Assembly: GCA_947254205.1 (NCBI GenBank)
Contig: CAMYCE010000001.1
Coordinates: 62,001-126,000, forward strand
Direction: 5' to 3'
Length of the DNA stretch: 64,000 nt
Source: an uncultured Prevotellaceae bacterium
Lineage (GTDB): Bacteria; Bacteroidota; Bacteroidia; Bacteroidales; Muribaculaceae
In this document: positions 33,928-45,500 of the stretch, piece after piece
Layout of the letters: every line of letters starts with the position of its first letter
How positions within the stretch are numbered: the stretch's first letter is position 1
Position numbers and translations under genes: made by a program
Notes under the pieces: model-generated
The model's input: only the letters and a program-made list of their open reading frames with translations
Database searches by the model: none
Told to the model about the DNA's origin: nothing

Positions 33928-34686
33928 ATGAAAAAGTTTTTACTTTCAATTTTCATGATGCTCTTGAGCATCAACACTATTGTTTTGGCAAGTGTGCCAC
34001 AAAAAATCGCCTACCAAATCATGGTGCTTGATCCCGCCAATGGTCGCATCATGGCCAATGCCAATGTGGCACTGCGCATCGAGATTCGCCAAGGTAGCGA
34101 AAACGGTACTGCTGTGTTTGGTCAAGATTTCAACACCACTACCGACAAGAATGGCACCTGCGCCATCATGCTCGACATTCCTGCCGGCACCAACTGGTCG
34201 CAAGGCAACTACTACTTTGCAACCCTCATCAATGGCAAACTCACCGGAGCTTCACACATTGCCAGCGTGCCCTATGCCCTTGTATCTGGCCAACTCGATG
34301 GTGTGATCACTCGTCAAGAACTGATTGGAACATGGGAACTCGTGCCCGGCACTCCCGGCAACACCGACCAATTTGATGACGGCATTTATCAGAAATACAA
34401 TAAACTCACCTATGTCTTCAATGCCGATGGCACTGCAAGCATATCGGCCGAAAGGGAAGATAACAGACGTGGTAATATCGACTTAAGCAACTATGAGATA
34501 ACTTTTAACTGGACACTCACTCCAACAGGAACACTGGTTGTGACCAATAGGAAGGACACGAAACATCCCAACGACACCGAATTTCTCGAGTATTTTCCTG
34601 TGATTAAAATGGGAGAAGGCAAGTGCGTGTTTCCAATCTGTGACAGCGACTGTAATTATAGTTATATCTTGACCAAGAAGCAATAA
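33928..34686 (+). CDS. Secreted two-domain protein, lipocalin-like C-terminus
   Basis: 252 residues from ATG 33928 (MKKFLLSIFMM); an upstream in-frame ATG at 33826 overlaps the -7 element and is rejected. After a signal peptide (about 1-22) comes the domain commonly found at the N-terminus of Bacteroidetes surface proteins: VPQKIAYQIMVLDPANGR, VALRIEIRQGS, then a strand-rich segment ending VPYALVSGQLDGV (about residue 125). The second part (about 130-252: ELIGTWELVPG, YVFNADGTASIS, FNWTLTPTGTLVV) looks like a lipocalin-like barrel. Function is unknown. The next gene begins five bases after the stop. Confidence 0.78.
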   Translation: MKKFLLSIFMMLLSINTIVLASVPQKIAYQIMVLDPANGRIMANANVALRIEIRQGSENGTAVFGQDFNTTTDKNGTCAIMLDIPAGTNWSQGNYYFATLINGKLTGASHIASVPYALVSGQLDGVITRQELIGTWELVPGTPGNTDQFDDGIYQKYNKLTYVFNADGTASISAEREDNRRGNIDLSNYEITFNWTLTPTGTLVVTNRKDTKHPNDTEFLEYFPVIKMGEGKCVFPICDSDCNYSYILTKKQ

Positions 34687-34691
34687 AAAAG

Positions 34692-35150
34692 ATGGCACAC
34701 ACAATGAAAACAGGATTAACACTGCTCACAGCCATCATCGCTGCAAGTGCCGGCGCAACCGACTATGCCACTATAGCGCAACCAGTTGTGGCCTATGCCA
34801 CCAATGGCAACACATCGACCACACTGCTTGCCCTGCCTGCCATGATTGCCAACACCAACGAGGCAACCTATGTGATGGGCAATGTGGTGCCTGGCGAAAT
34901 CATCAACAGTGCCGATGTTGCAATGGTGCACAGCCAAGCAACCCCAATTCTCACCATCACGGGCAATGTAGTTGAGGTGAAAGCAAGCGAAAAATCAGGG
35001 TCATCGACTCTTGCGATTTTTGATGCAACAGGGCGCAAACTAGGCGTGTGGACTTTGCAAAATGGCAGGGCAAGCATCATGCTGCCCGGTGCTGGCGTGT
35101 ATCTCGTGAAGATGGAAGGCTATAGCCAAAAGATCGTGATTCACTCCTAA
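34692..35150 (+). CDS. Small secreted protein with T9SS-like C-terminal domain
   Basis: 152 residues (or 148 from the second ATG at 34704). Signal peptide (about 1-24, ASAGA). A short region (25-90) has no recognised domain. The last 60 or so residues have the pattern of a type A sorting domain: STLAIFDATGRKLGVWTL and GAGVYLVKMEGYSQKIVI. Such domains direct transport through the type IX system. Apart from the tail there is very little mature protein. It is cotranscribed with the preceding secreted protein and faces a convergent gene. Confidence 0.75.
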   Translation: MAHTMKTGLTLLTAIIAASAGATDYATIAQPVVAYATNGNTSTTLLALPAMIANTNEATYVMGNVVPGEIINSADVAMVHSQATPILTITGNVVEVKASEKSGSSTLAIFDATGRKLGVWTLQNGRASIMLPGAGVYLVKMEGYSQKIVIHS

Positions 35151-35184
35151 GAAAAGGGAAGCTTATCAGCGTAATTGCACGTAA

Positions 35185-35305
35185 TTAAACCCAAATCGGT
35201 CATTAGGTCGCAATAAGAAAATATCTTAGGCTTTTCCTTGCCTTTGTCAAATTATTTTGAATAATTTGACAAAAACAAAGAAACCTAATGACCGATGGGG
35301 GTTAA
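35185..35305. repeat. Hairpin repeat, copy 3, internally deleted and inverted
   Basis: 121 bp. Its left part is the reverse complement of the right part of copy 2, and its right part the reverse complement of the left part of copy 2. The middle of copies 1 and 2 (about 70 bp including the GTTTAG hairpin) is missing. The centre is a near-perfect palindrome (TTTGTCAAATTATT, TTG, AATAATTTGACAAA). TTAA is at both edges (35185-35188, 35302-35305). It lies between convergent genes, 34 bases after one stop and 30 before the other. Confidence 0.9.
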
Positions 35306-35335
35306 ATTATGAGTCTTACGGTAATTTGCTTCTTA

Positions 35336-36817
35336 TTAAGACAATTGGTCGAAACGAGAGAGCAACTGCAACACGCGCTTCTCGATGCGCTCAACACCAC
35401 CCTCCACATTTGACTCGATGTTGAGAGGCAACACGGGATCGTGAAGCGACTGCCGCAACAAAAACCAGCCTTGCTCTTGAGCCGAAGTGCAAGCCACTCT
35501 CACACCCTCGTGGTTGGGGGTCACCATCTCCCACCCTTCTTGCTCGCTCACCAACTGCTGCAACTCGGCAAGCACTTGCTCGCCATAGGCCTTGAAATGA
35601 GGAGTGGCGATAGCAAAACGCAACTCTTTGCTCTCGTAGGGTTGCTTGAGATCGGCAATGAGTTCTTGCAGTTGACGTCCTTGCTTCTTGAGGCGAGCCA
35701 CCTCGATGAGTAATTTGGCCACAAGATAGGCTCCATCGTCGAGAAAATAGTTCTCGCGCAAGGCGGCATGTCCCGATGTTTCGATAGCAAGCCAGCACTC
35801 GCCTCCCTCACGATTGATGCGAATTCCCTCATTAATCACATTGCGATAGCCACGGCGATAGCGATGATGCACGCCACCATGAGCGGTGATAAACCGGGCA
35901 AGCCCATCGGAAGTGACCGAGTCGGTCACAATGGTGCTCCCCGGGTGCTCGCACAACACTACCGAGCCAATGAGGGCAATGAGGGCATTGCGATTGATGG
36001 GATTGCCGGTGCAATCAACAATGGCCGAGCGGTCGACATCAGTATCAAAAATAATGCCCAAATCGGCTTTATTTTTCACCACAGCCTCGCAAATCGAAGC
36101 CATAGCCGTTTTGTCTTCGGGATTGGGCACATGGTTCAAAAAACGACCATCGGGATTCAAAAATTGGCTACCAGTCACATCGGCTCCCAAGGGAGTGAGC
36201 ACCTTGTGGGCAAAAAAGCCTCCGGCTCCATTTCCTGCATCAACAATGATTTTCATGCCACTCAAGGGTTGCTCACCGCCGGCCTTGCGCACACACTGCA
36301 CAAGCGACTGGCAATATTTTTCCATAAAGTCGATCTGTGCCACAGCATTGGGTTGTGGCTCTTGGCTTTTCAACTGCTTGGGTTGAGAGGCAAGCTGTAG
36401 AATAGCAGCAATGTCGGGTTTGTCAAGCCCACCTTGTGAGGTGAAGAACTTGAGCCCATTGCGATTGAATGGCAAGTGACTGGCTGTGACCATGACCGAG
36501 CCATCAACCTTCAGCTCATCGTCGACCGTGGCCATAAACATGGCTGGAGTAGAAGCCATGCCAAAGTCGAGCACACGTGCTCCTGTCTTGACGGTTCCAT
36601 CAATAAAAGCACTCTTGAGCTTGGGCCCCGAAATGCGCGAATCGGTGCCAATAGCCACAGTGGGCTTGGTGGCTCCTGTGTGCTCGGCAAGCCAAGCCAC
36701 AAATGCCATGGCAATGTGCTCTATAACTTGTGGTGTGAGGTTCACCTGCTCGCCTTTCACCCCTTCAAGGGCTATGCCACGAATGTCGGAACCATTTTGC
36801 AGTTTTTTCAAATCCAT
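35336..36817 (-). CDS. Alpha-D-phosphohexomutase (phosphomannomutase/phosphoglucomutase)
   Basis: 493 residues. Moves phosphate between C1 and C6 of a hexose, feeding glycan and nucleotide-sugar synthesis. Domain order is typical: the catalytic phosphoserine in VTASHLP (about 114), the Mg-binding loop in FDTDVDRS (about 260), the sugar-specificity region around ETSGHAALRENYF (about 355), and a C-terminal phosphate-binding region (GVRVACTSAQEQGW). Which hexose is preferred cannot be decided from sequence alone. It starts MDLKKLQNGSDIRG. Confidence 0.92.
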   Translation of the reverse strand: MDLKKLQNGSDIRGIALEGVKGEQVNLTPQVIEHIAMAFVAWLAEHTGATKPTVAIGTDSRISGPKLKSAFIDGTVKTGARVLDFGMASTPAMFMATVDDELKVDGSVMVTASHLPFNRNGLKFFTSQGGLDKPDIAAILQLASQPKQLKSQEPQPNAVAQIDFMEKYCQSLVQCVRKAGGEQPLSGMKIIVDAGNGAGGFFAHKVLTPLGADVTGSQFLNPDGRFLNHVPNPEDKTAMASICEAVVKNKADLGIIFDTDVDRSAIVDCTGNPINRNALIALIGSVVLCEHPGSTIVTDSVTSDGLARFITAHGGVHHRYRRGYRNVINEGIRINREGGECWLAIETSGHAALRENYFLDDGAYLVAKLLIEVARLKKQGRQLQELIADLKQPYESKELRFAIATPHFKAYGEQVLAELQQLVSEQEGWEMVTPNHEGVRVACTSAQEQGWFLLRQSLHDPVLPLNIESNVEGGVERIEKRVLQLLSRFDQLS

Positions 36818-36901
36818 GTTTAGTCTATATTTTTTTTTATGAGTGGGTCAACTATCAAATGTATTTGCTCTTTAATCTCGGTTTTTAAAGAATATCACAG
36901 C

Positions 36902-37528
36902 TCAAATGTCTTTGATCACGCCTTTGCGCTTGAGTTCTTTAAACTCCTTCACTTCTTGCGTGGCGGCTTCTTGTTGCAATTGCTCTTTGGTCTTGGAGGC
37001 TTGCGAGGGCTGTTTTTTTTGAATTTTTTGCTTTTTGCTCTCGTGATTGGGTTGTTGAGCCTTATTTTCGGCAAAACTTTTAATCACATCGTCGACAGCT
37101 TCGCGATTGCCAAACAAGTAGTTGATGGTGACTTGCACCACAAGGTCGCTCTTTTTCGACACCAAGTTCACCAGCAGACAACGAGTGCCATCGGGCATGA
37201 TGCCCTCAACCGAGTAGCCCTTGAAGTCTTTCACCTTCACCTTTCCCTTCTTGATGTCATACATGTTGAAGTCGACAGCCTTGCGCAAGAGTGTTTGGGT
37301 ATAAATATCTTTAGAGCCGTTCTTGTCTTGAGCATATAGCTGAATGGTGAGCTGCATGTCTTCCCATGTCTGTTCATAATAGGTGGAGGTGTTCCACCCC
37401 ACTGTGCCCCCTTCGGGCACGGCAAAATTCAAGTTATATTTACTCCATGTGAGGTCGCGGGCATCAACTGGCACGGCAACCACACACAATGCCAACCACA
37501 AGAGCGATAAACAAAGAAATTTTTTCAT
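36902..37528 (-). CDS. Exported protein of unknown function
   Basis: 208 residues with a signal peptide (about 1-23, ending VDA). The mature domain (about 25-150: DLTWSKYNLNFAVPEGG, TWEDMQLTIQLYAQD, VKDFKGYSVEGIMPDGTRC) looks like a single globular strand-rich fold. Then follows a charged, Gln/Lys-rich low-complexity tail (about 165-208, SKKQKIQKKQPSQASKTKEQ) that is likely a coil. No family is named. It is flanked by a GH25 gene upstream and the phosphohexomutase downstream on the same strand. Confidence 0.75.
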   Translation of the reverse strand: MKKFLCLSLLWLALCVVAVPVDARDLTWSKYNLNFAVPEGGTVGWNTSTYYEQTWEDMQLTIQLYAQDKNGSKDIYTQTLLRKAVDFNMYDIKKGKVKVKDFKGYSVEGIMPDGTRCLLVNLVSKKSDLVVQVTINYLFGNREAVDDVIKSFAENKAQQPNHESKKQKIQKKQPSQASKTKEQLQQEAATQEVKEFKELKRKGVIKDI

Positions 37529-37599
37529 GTCAAGAGCTTCATTTTATTGTTTTTCAAAATTATTCTTTATCTCAAAAAGATGTACCCCCATTATTGGGC

Positions 37600-38376
37600 T
37601 TAAGAGGCACGCTTGTGCATCAATTCAAGCCAATCGTTCCAATCGTTGCGCGAGCCATTAAACACATTGAGGTCGACCTCACCCTTCACCCCATCAATAG
37701 TGCCCCAGTGGCTATATTGCTGAATGTGATGCCCCACTTTCACCTTGTGGGGAGGCTTAAAGGTGCACAACCACAACATTTCACCCGCAAAATGGTCTTT
37801 TATCCACTTGTCATAGCCATGTTGATTGGTATAAATCATCACCTTGTGGCCACCTTGCTTGAGAGGTTCAATCATAGCCTTTAGGCGTGCAATCACTGTG
37901 CCGTTGCTCACTCCCTTGTCGTTGTTCCAGTCTTCAACGTCTATCACAAGAGGCAAGTCGAGGCTCACTCCTGCCACAGCCTTCATGAAATTGACGGCCT
38001 GTTGCTTGCCATCAACCGACTTGCGAAAAAAATGATAGGCACCCACTTTGAGCCCAGCTTGAGTGGCTTGCATGGCATTGCGAGCAAAATGCTTGTCGCG
38101 ATAGTTAGCTCCCTCGCTCGACTTGATGTAGACAAACGACACGTCGCTCTCTCTCACCTTGTCGAAGTCGATGTGACCATTGTAGCGCGAAATGTCGATG
38201 CCCACAATGGGAAAAACACGCCTGTCTACTCCCAACCTGTTATAGAAATCGCCCCTGCACTGCTTGTATAGCAACACAGCCAAAGCCACAAGCATCGTGG
38301 CTCCTCCCAGCAACAGCCAGCGCGTGGCACGCTGAGTCAAAGAATTCTTTCTTCTATATCGGCGGCGACTTGCCAT
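37600..38376 (-). CDS. GH25 muramidase (lysozyme-like)
   Basis: 258 residues. Cleaves the beta-1,4 bond between N-acetylmuramic acid and N-acetylglucosamine in peptidoglycan. A short basic N-terminus and one transmembrane segment (about 22-42) anchor or export it. The GH25 barrel has the early Asp in VGIDISRYNGHID and the catalytic DVEDWN (about 150), with AYHFFRKS between. It lies 71 bases upstream of the small exported gene on the same strand. It probably acts in wall remodelling rather than defence; that is inference. Confidence 0.92.
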   Translation of the reverse strand: MASRRRYRRKNSLTQRATRWLLLGGATMLVALAVLLYKQCRGDFYNRLGVDRRVFPIVGIDISRYNGHIDFDKVRESDVSFVYIKSSEGANYRDKHFARNAMQATQAGLKVGAYHFFRKSVDGKQQAVNFMKAVAGVSLDLPLVIDVEDWNNDKGVSNGTVIARLKAMIEPLKQGGHKVMIYTNQHGYDKWIKDHFAGEMLWLCTFKPPHKVKVGHHIQQYSHWGTIDGVKGEVDLNVFNGSRNDWNDWLELMHKRAS

Positions 38377-38462
38377 TATTGAGCTATCATCAATATTTTT
38401 CCAATTTCGTTGACGTAAAGTTAGTGAAAAAGTTTAACCCAACTGCACTATTTAAAATAATT

Positions 38463-38495
38463 TAAAGGTGGCAACCACAAGGGACACCACCTTTA
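38463..38495 (-). terminator. Hairpin after yidC
   Basis: Stem TAAAGGTGG/CCACCTTTA (38463-38471, 38487-38495) with a 15-base loop lies 32 bases beyond the yidC stop on the minus strand. The T tract is poor (AAATTATTTT). Confidence 0.55.
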
Positions 38496-38526
38496 TTTAT
38501 TTCATGATTAAGCACTCAAGTGCTGT

Positions 38527-40635
38527 TTAGCGACGTTTTTTGCCTTGCTTGGATTGCTCACGCAAAGCTGCTTGTTGCTGACGTTGAGCCTCTTCAAGAC
38601 GAGCCATGAAGCCACTCTTCTTTTTGGGTTTCTTGGCATTCTCGGCCATGCGAGCTCTCACATCGGCTTCTTTCACCATAGCACGGCAGGCATAGGTTTG
38701 AATGATAGTGAGCAACAGCGAGATAAAGTAATAGTAGCTCAAGCCCGACGCATAGTTGTTGAAGAAAACAAGGAAGAACACGGGCATGAGATACATCATC
38801 CACTTCATGCCTGGCATTTGGTTGCTCGACGATTGCGACTGCATGGTCAAGTAGGTATAGGCAATATTGGTGACCGTCATGAGCAAGCAAAAGAGGCTAA
38901 TGTGGTTGCCAAAGTAGCTCGAGATAATGGGAATTTGAGTCGTCCACGAGTAAATGGCATCGGGAGCCGAAAGGTCGGCAGCCCACAAGAACGACTGACC
39001 ACGCAACTCGATGCACGAGGGGAAGAAGGCAAACACTGCAATGTAGATGGGCATGGTGAGCAACATGGGCAAGCAACCGCCCAAGGGGCTTGCACCTGCT
39101 TGGTTGTAGAGTTCCATCGTTTTTTGCTGACGCTTAATGGCATTTTCTTGGCCGGGATATTTGTCGTTGATGGCTTTAATATCGGGAGCAAGAATGCGCA
39201 TTTTGGCCTGCGACTTGAGGCTCTTGACAGTGAAAGGGAACAATATCAACTTGATGAAGATGGTGAGCAACAAGATGATGATGCCATAGCTACCTATAAA
39301 TGAACCCAACCAGTTGAACACGGGCAACACCACATAGGTGTTGATCAAGCGGAAGAAGGCCCAGCCCATCGAGATGAGGCGAGTGAGCTCGAGGTCTTCA
39401 TCTTTATCTTTAGCCACCTTTGCTGTGGGATACTTGGCCATCATGTCGGCATAGTTGTTGAGCAAGCGATAGCGATTGGGACCCAGATAGAGGAAAAACG
39501 AGGCTGGATTGGGCGAAGTTGACTTATAGTCGAGTGTGGAATGCACAGTCAAGTCTTTGAGGTAGTGCTCATAGTCGGGCGACTCCTTGCCAAAGGGCAC
39601 ACTCTTGAGCTGAGCGCCCATGAATGCACCATCGGGAATAAACACTGCCGAGAAAAACTGGTTTTTGGTCGAAATCCACTTCATGCGGTCTTGCATGTTT
39701 TCTTCTTTCTCGCTGGCTTCGTTCAAGTAGTCGACATCGCCACCGGCATATTTATAGTAGATAGTGCTGTTGCGCTCTTCAAACATTTTGCCCTCCTCGT
39801 GGCGACTCATCTTTTGATGCCAATAGAAGTCTATGTTGGGAATGGTCGACTCTATCACCTTGTTCATGCCACGCTGCACAATTTCCATGCGCACCATATA
39901 GTTTCCACCACTGGCAAGCGTGTAGCGAATGCCAAACATGGAACCTGCACCCAAGTCAAGGTCCATTTCAACGGTAGAGTCGTTGAGCTGACGTGGAGTG
40001 AAATAGTAGTCCTTGGTGTCGTAGCGACGCGCATTGGTGTTTAAAATGAAACTATACACATTTTCGCCGGGCGAGAACACTTCGACCTTTTTGGTGAGGT
40101 GAGCCGACTTGTAGCCCAGCAGTGTAGCACGGCTAATCATGCCACCCTTTGAGGAAATTTCGAGTTCGAGCGAGTCGTTTTTGAGCTTCACAACTTGGTT
40201 GCTGCCTCTCATTTTGCTGGCAAACTGCCCGTTCAGGCTATAAGTTTCATTGAGCTTGCGCAAAGCCCCAATAGCTTGATTGTTGAGTTTGATGTCGGCA
40301 ATTTTGGCATCAAGCACATCGCCCACTGCCACTTTTTTTCCTTCAACTTCAATATTTCCACTCAATTTATCGCCACTAAGTGCAACCTGCACACCTGTTG
40401 CCGAGAGTTGGGCCGAATCGCCACCAAAATCACGAAGATTTTGCTTGAGCAAAGCCACTTCATCGGCTGTGAGCGAATCGAGCACATGCTGTTGTGGCTG
40501 TTGCTTTTCTACCTTGGCTTGTTGTGTGGCTTGTTGCTGTTGCTGTAGTTCTTCTTGCGAGGGTGTGTTCACATACATGAAACCGAAGAGAACGGCAGCC
40601 ATGAGCAACATTCCAATGATTGTGTTTTTATCCAT
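38527..40635 (-). CDS. yidC: Membrane protein insertase YidC
   Basis: 702 residues. Inserts and folds inner-membrane proteins with or beside SecYEG. N-terminal anchor (MLLMAAVLFGFMYVNTPS), a Gln-rich linker, and the large periplasmic beta-sandwich (to about 410). The conserved five-segment core follows, including YGIIILLLTIFIKLILFPFT, the positively charged KSLKSQAKM cytoplasmic stretch, and NQMPGMKWMMYLMPVFFLVF. A basic tail (GKKRR) follows. It lies 84 bases after pyrG on the same strand, so a shared transcript is plausible. Confidence 0.96.
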   Translation of the reverse strand: MDKNTIIGMLLMAAVLFGFMYVNTPSQEELQQQQQATQQAKVEKQQPQQHVLDSLTADEVALLKQNLRDFGGDSAQLSATGVQVALSGDKLSGNIEVEGKKVAVGDVLDAKIADIKLNNQAIGALRKLNETYSLNGQFASKMRGSNQVVKLKNDSLELEISSKGGMISRATLLGYKSAHLTKKVEVFSPGENVYSFILNTNARRYDTKDYYFTPRQLNDSTVEMDLDLGAGSMFGIRYTLASGGNYMVRMEIVQRGMNKVIESTIPNIDFYWHQKMSRHEEGKMFEERNSTIYYKYAGGDVDYLNEASEKEENMQDRMKWISTKNQFFSAVFIPDGAFMGAQLKSVPFGKESPDYEHYLKDLTVHSTLDYKSTSPNPASFFLYLGPNRYRLLNNYADMMAKYPTAKVAKDKDEDLELTRLISMGWAFFRLINTYVVLPVFNWLGSFIGSYGIIILLLTIFIKLILFPFTVKSLKSQAKMRILAPDIKAINDKYPGQENAIKRQQKTMELYNQAGASPLGGCLPMLLTMPIYIAVFAFFPSCIELRGQSFLWAADLSAPDAIYSWTTQIPIISSYFGNHISLFCLLMTVTNIAYTYLTMQSQSSSNQMPGMKWMMYLMPVFFLVFFNNYASGLSYYYFISLLLTIIQTYACRAMVKEADVRARMAENAKKPKKKSGFMARLEEAQRQQQAALREQSKQGKKRR

Positions 40636-40719
40636 CTGTGTTCTAAAATCGTGTTTTTTAGAATAAATATTTTATACTACGTGGTGAGAGTGCAATGTTT
40701 TTTATCGGGTTGCAAAACC

Positions 40720-42381
<1,662 letters not shown>

Positions 42382-42519
42382 GCAATAAATCTTGACCTAC
42401 CGCCAATTTTCAAGAATTTAATTCAGAGGAAGTGTTTTTTGAGAAGAAAAACTTTACTAAATGAACTTAATATGCCACACGAAAATGCAGGGCCTCTATT
42501 CATGTGTATGGAATCTGTT

Positions 42520-42561
42520 GATAAAACATGAGAGTGGCAACTCAACAGCTGCCACTCTCAT
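42520..42561 (-). terminator. Terminator of the 1503-residue protein gene
   Basis: A perfect 12-bp stem (ATGAGAGTGGCA with TGCCACTCTCAT, 42528-42539 and 42550-42561) with a 10-base loop is followed on the minus strand by GTTTTATC. It begins 16 bases beyond the stop codon. Confidence 0.8.
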
Positions 42562-42576
42562 GGAAGATAAGTCAGG

Positions 42577-45500
42577 TTATTTTTTGATGAATTTGACAGT
42601 TGCAACAGTGCCATCGGCAGCTTCGAGACGAGCTACATAGACACCGGCAACAAGGTCGTGCACATGGGTGCTGTGGGCAGTGCCACGAGCCACGCAAGCT
42701 CCATTCAAGCTCACCAAGCTCCACATGGCCACATTATCGCTGAATTCAACGAGCTGTGTCGTGGGGTCATAGTTCATGCCCGGCATCGAGCCTTGAGCTG
42801 TCATCGAGTTCACACCGCTCTCATCGCCAATTTCAAAGGTGATGGATTTTGTCTCGGCACGGCCGCTGGCATACACAGCAGTCACGCTTGCAGTGTGCAA
42901 GCCCTTGTTGAGACCACTGAGCAAAGCTTGATTTTTTTGTGCATCAACGTTTTCAACCTTTTTGCCATCGAGCATCACCTCATAGGTGGCACGATCAACT
43001 TGTGGCTTCACGCTCTTGCCGTCGGCATAGGGGTATTCCTCGCCCACAAACATGTTGTCGATCATCAAGAACACGTTTTTCTCGTAGTTGTTGAACAACA
43101 CCACACGCTTGGCCTGTGAGGGAACTACGACATTGAGTTCGGTCCATTTTCTTGAATCGACTGCAGGCAAGTTGTCGCCAAGCCAAGTAATGTCGGCCTC
43201 GGTTTTGGGATACTCAACAGTGGTGTAGCCCACCTTGAGAGCGGCTTTGGTCTGCTCGGTTGCAAGGTTGCGCAAGTAGCAATTAAATGTGACTTTACCT
43301 GTGCAGTTGAGAATGGGAGAGAACACAAAGTCGCGATTGGCTTGTGTGCGATTGCCCATTGAGGCAAGATATTGCTTGCCCGAGAGAGGCAACGAGCCTT
43401 GCTCCATGAAGTTGATAGCCGGCTGGGTTGCATAGGGGTTAAACGCTATGAAGCTCAAGGCTTCGCCCATGTGTGGGAAGGTGAAATCTTTAAACTCAAC
43501 AGTTTTGTCTTTGTCGCGGTCCCAGTAAATCCAGTTGCAATCGGGGCGAGCCGGCTCAACAGTGAATGGATTGTAGCTTTCAAAGTCGTCGAAGAAATAG
43601 TTGGCACTATTCCACGAGAGCATTCGTTCACGGCCCTTGTTGGTTTTGTCGACCTTCACGTTGAAGGCAGGCAACAGACGCTCAATGAAGTTTACATTCT
43701 CGGTAAAGTCGCGAGCATCGCTGGTGTATTGCACCTTGCGAGTAATGGGGTCAAAACCATCGAGCTCGGCATGGAGCACATAAGCACCCTTGGGCAGGTC
43801 AGCAAGCACCCACTCGCCTTGAGCATTCTTCCCAACAGGATAAACAACGGGTTGTTTATCATCGGTTGCAAGAGTAATCACGGGAGTGCCTGTAACCTCG
43901 CCGGCATTGGTAGTGACCTTAAACACCACGTTGGCAGTGAGGTTGTTGGTCACAGTGTTGGAGAGTGCCGGAGTCGAAACCTCGCTATCGGCAACGATGC
44001 TCTTCACTCCATATTGATAGGTGCCCATGGGCAGGGTTGCAAAATTCTTGTCGGTGTAGCTCATGGTCTCGGCAGGCATGGTAGCCACTTCTTGCCAGTC
44101 GCCACCATTGGCGAGCGAGCGGCGCACAAGTTGATATTGCTTTTGGCACTGAACGGTTGTCATGCTCTCGCCATTGGGGAGCAATTCGCCATATTCAATT
44201 TCAAAGAGCAAGTTTTTCTCCATGTTGTGCTGGTCGAGATATTCAAAAGCTCCAGTTTTGTAGTCGGCCCAGAAACCAAAGGTGTTTTTCTTGAATTCAA
44301 GACCTTCGCGAGTGCCAGCATCGGCATACACGTCTAAGTTGCCATTGTAGCACAATGCCACCAGTGCACCACCCTTCACGTTAAAGGGCTTTTCGAGTTC
44401 GTAGCTTGTCCATTCGTTATCAACATTAACAATATTCTTTTGCTCATAGAGCACTTGACTTGTGGGGTTGCCTTTGCTGTCGAGAGCAAGCACCACGAGG
44501 TCTACGCTCTTGTGGGCACCATGAGTGACATCGGTTTTCCAAGTCACTTTGGTGAGCGCCATGTCGTGACGATAAACGGCACCCACAAGGCTGCGAGGAG
44601 TGGGGTTGAACACGCCAATGTTGGCCACGCCCTCACCCTTGTGATAAAACTCGCGAGTGACATCGATGGGAGCTTTCCAGCCGACAAGCACATTGTTGTC
44701 GGGTTGCACGGTAGCTTTCACCAAGCGAGGAGCCACTGCCTTGGGGGCAAGTGTGAGAGTTGCCACTGCCGCTTGAGCTTCGGTGAGTTTCACTGTTGCC
44801 GAAGCATTTTTGAGACCACTGTGTGAGGCAGTCACTTCATATTCGCCCTCAAAGGCATTTTCAACCTTAAATGAGCCATCGCCCACGGTGTGAGCAGTGA
44901 GCACGTTGCCCTCTTTCACATCGCGCAACACCACCTTGGCATCTTGCAAAGGCTTGTTGTCGGCACCAGCCACAGCACCTGTGATGGTGATAGTTTTTAA
45001 TTGAGTCATCACCAAGTCAACGGGCAATGTTTCGTCTTTCACCACATTGATTTCTTGCGAGAGTTTGGCAAATCCTTTTTTGGTAGCCTCGAGAGTGTAT
45101 CGTCCCTCGGGCACACGGGCAAAGCTCCATGCGCCTTGCTCGCTCGACCGAGTGGAGAACTCTGTGCCTTGCAATGCAATCGTGGCATCAGCCACTGGGG
45201 CATCTCCACACTTAATAGTGCCCTTGAGCTCGCCTTCGGTGGCCTCACTCACCTTGATGCTATAGATGGTGAGTCTAAACATCCCGGGGTCGGAAGTCTT
45301 GTGAATGGCAAGACTCTTGGCATAGTCGTGAGTCGAGGTGTAATAGGCCACATATTTTTGTGCTTTGCCATCTTCGGGGTTTTTAACCACAAAGTCGCTC
45401 ACCTTTTCATAGGCTGCAAGGTCGGCTTGATTCATGCCTTTGCCAAAGAGCAACGACATTTTTTCGGGCAACTCTTCGCTATAGGCCTTAGCCATGATTT

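Noticed and set aside
43372..44337. 321-codon open frame on the + strand
   Set aside because: Antisense shadow inside the 1503-residue protein gene; no start context, promoter or family features.
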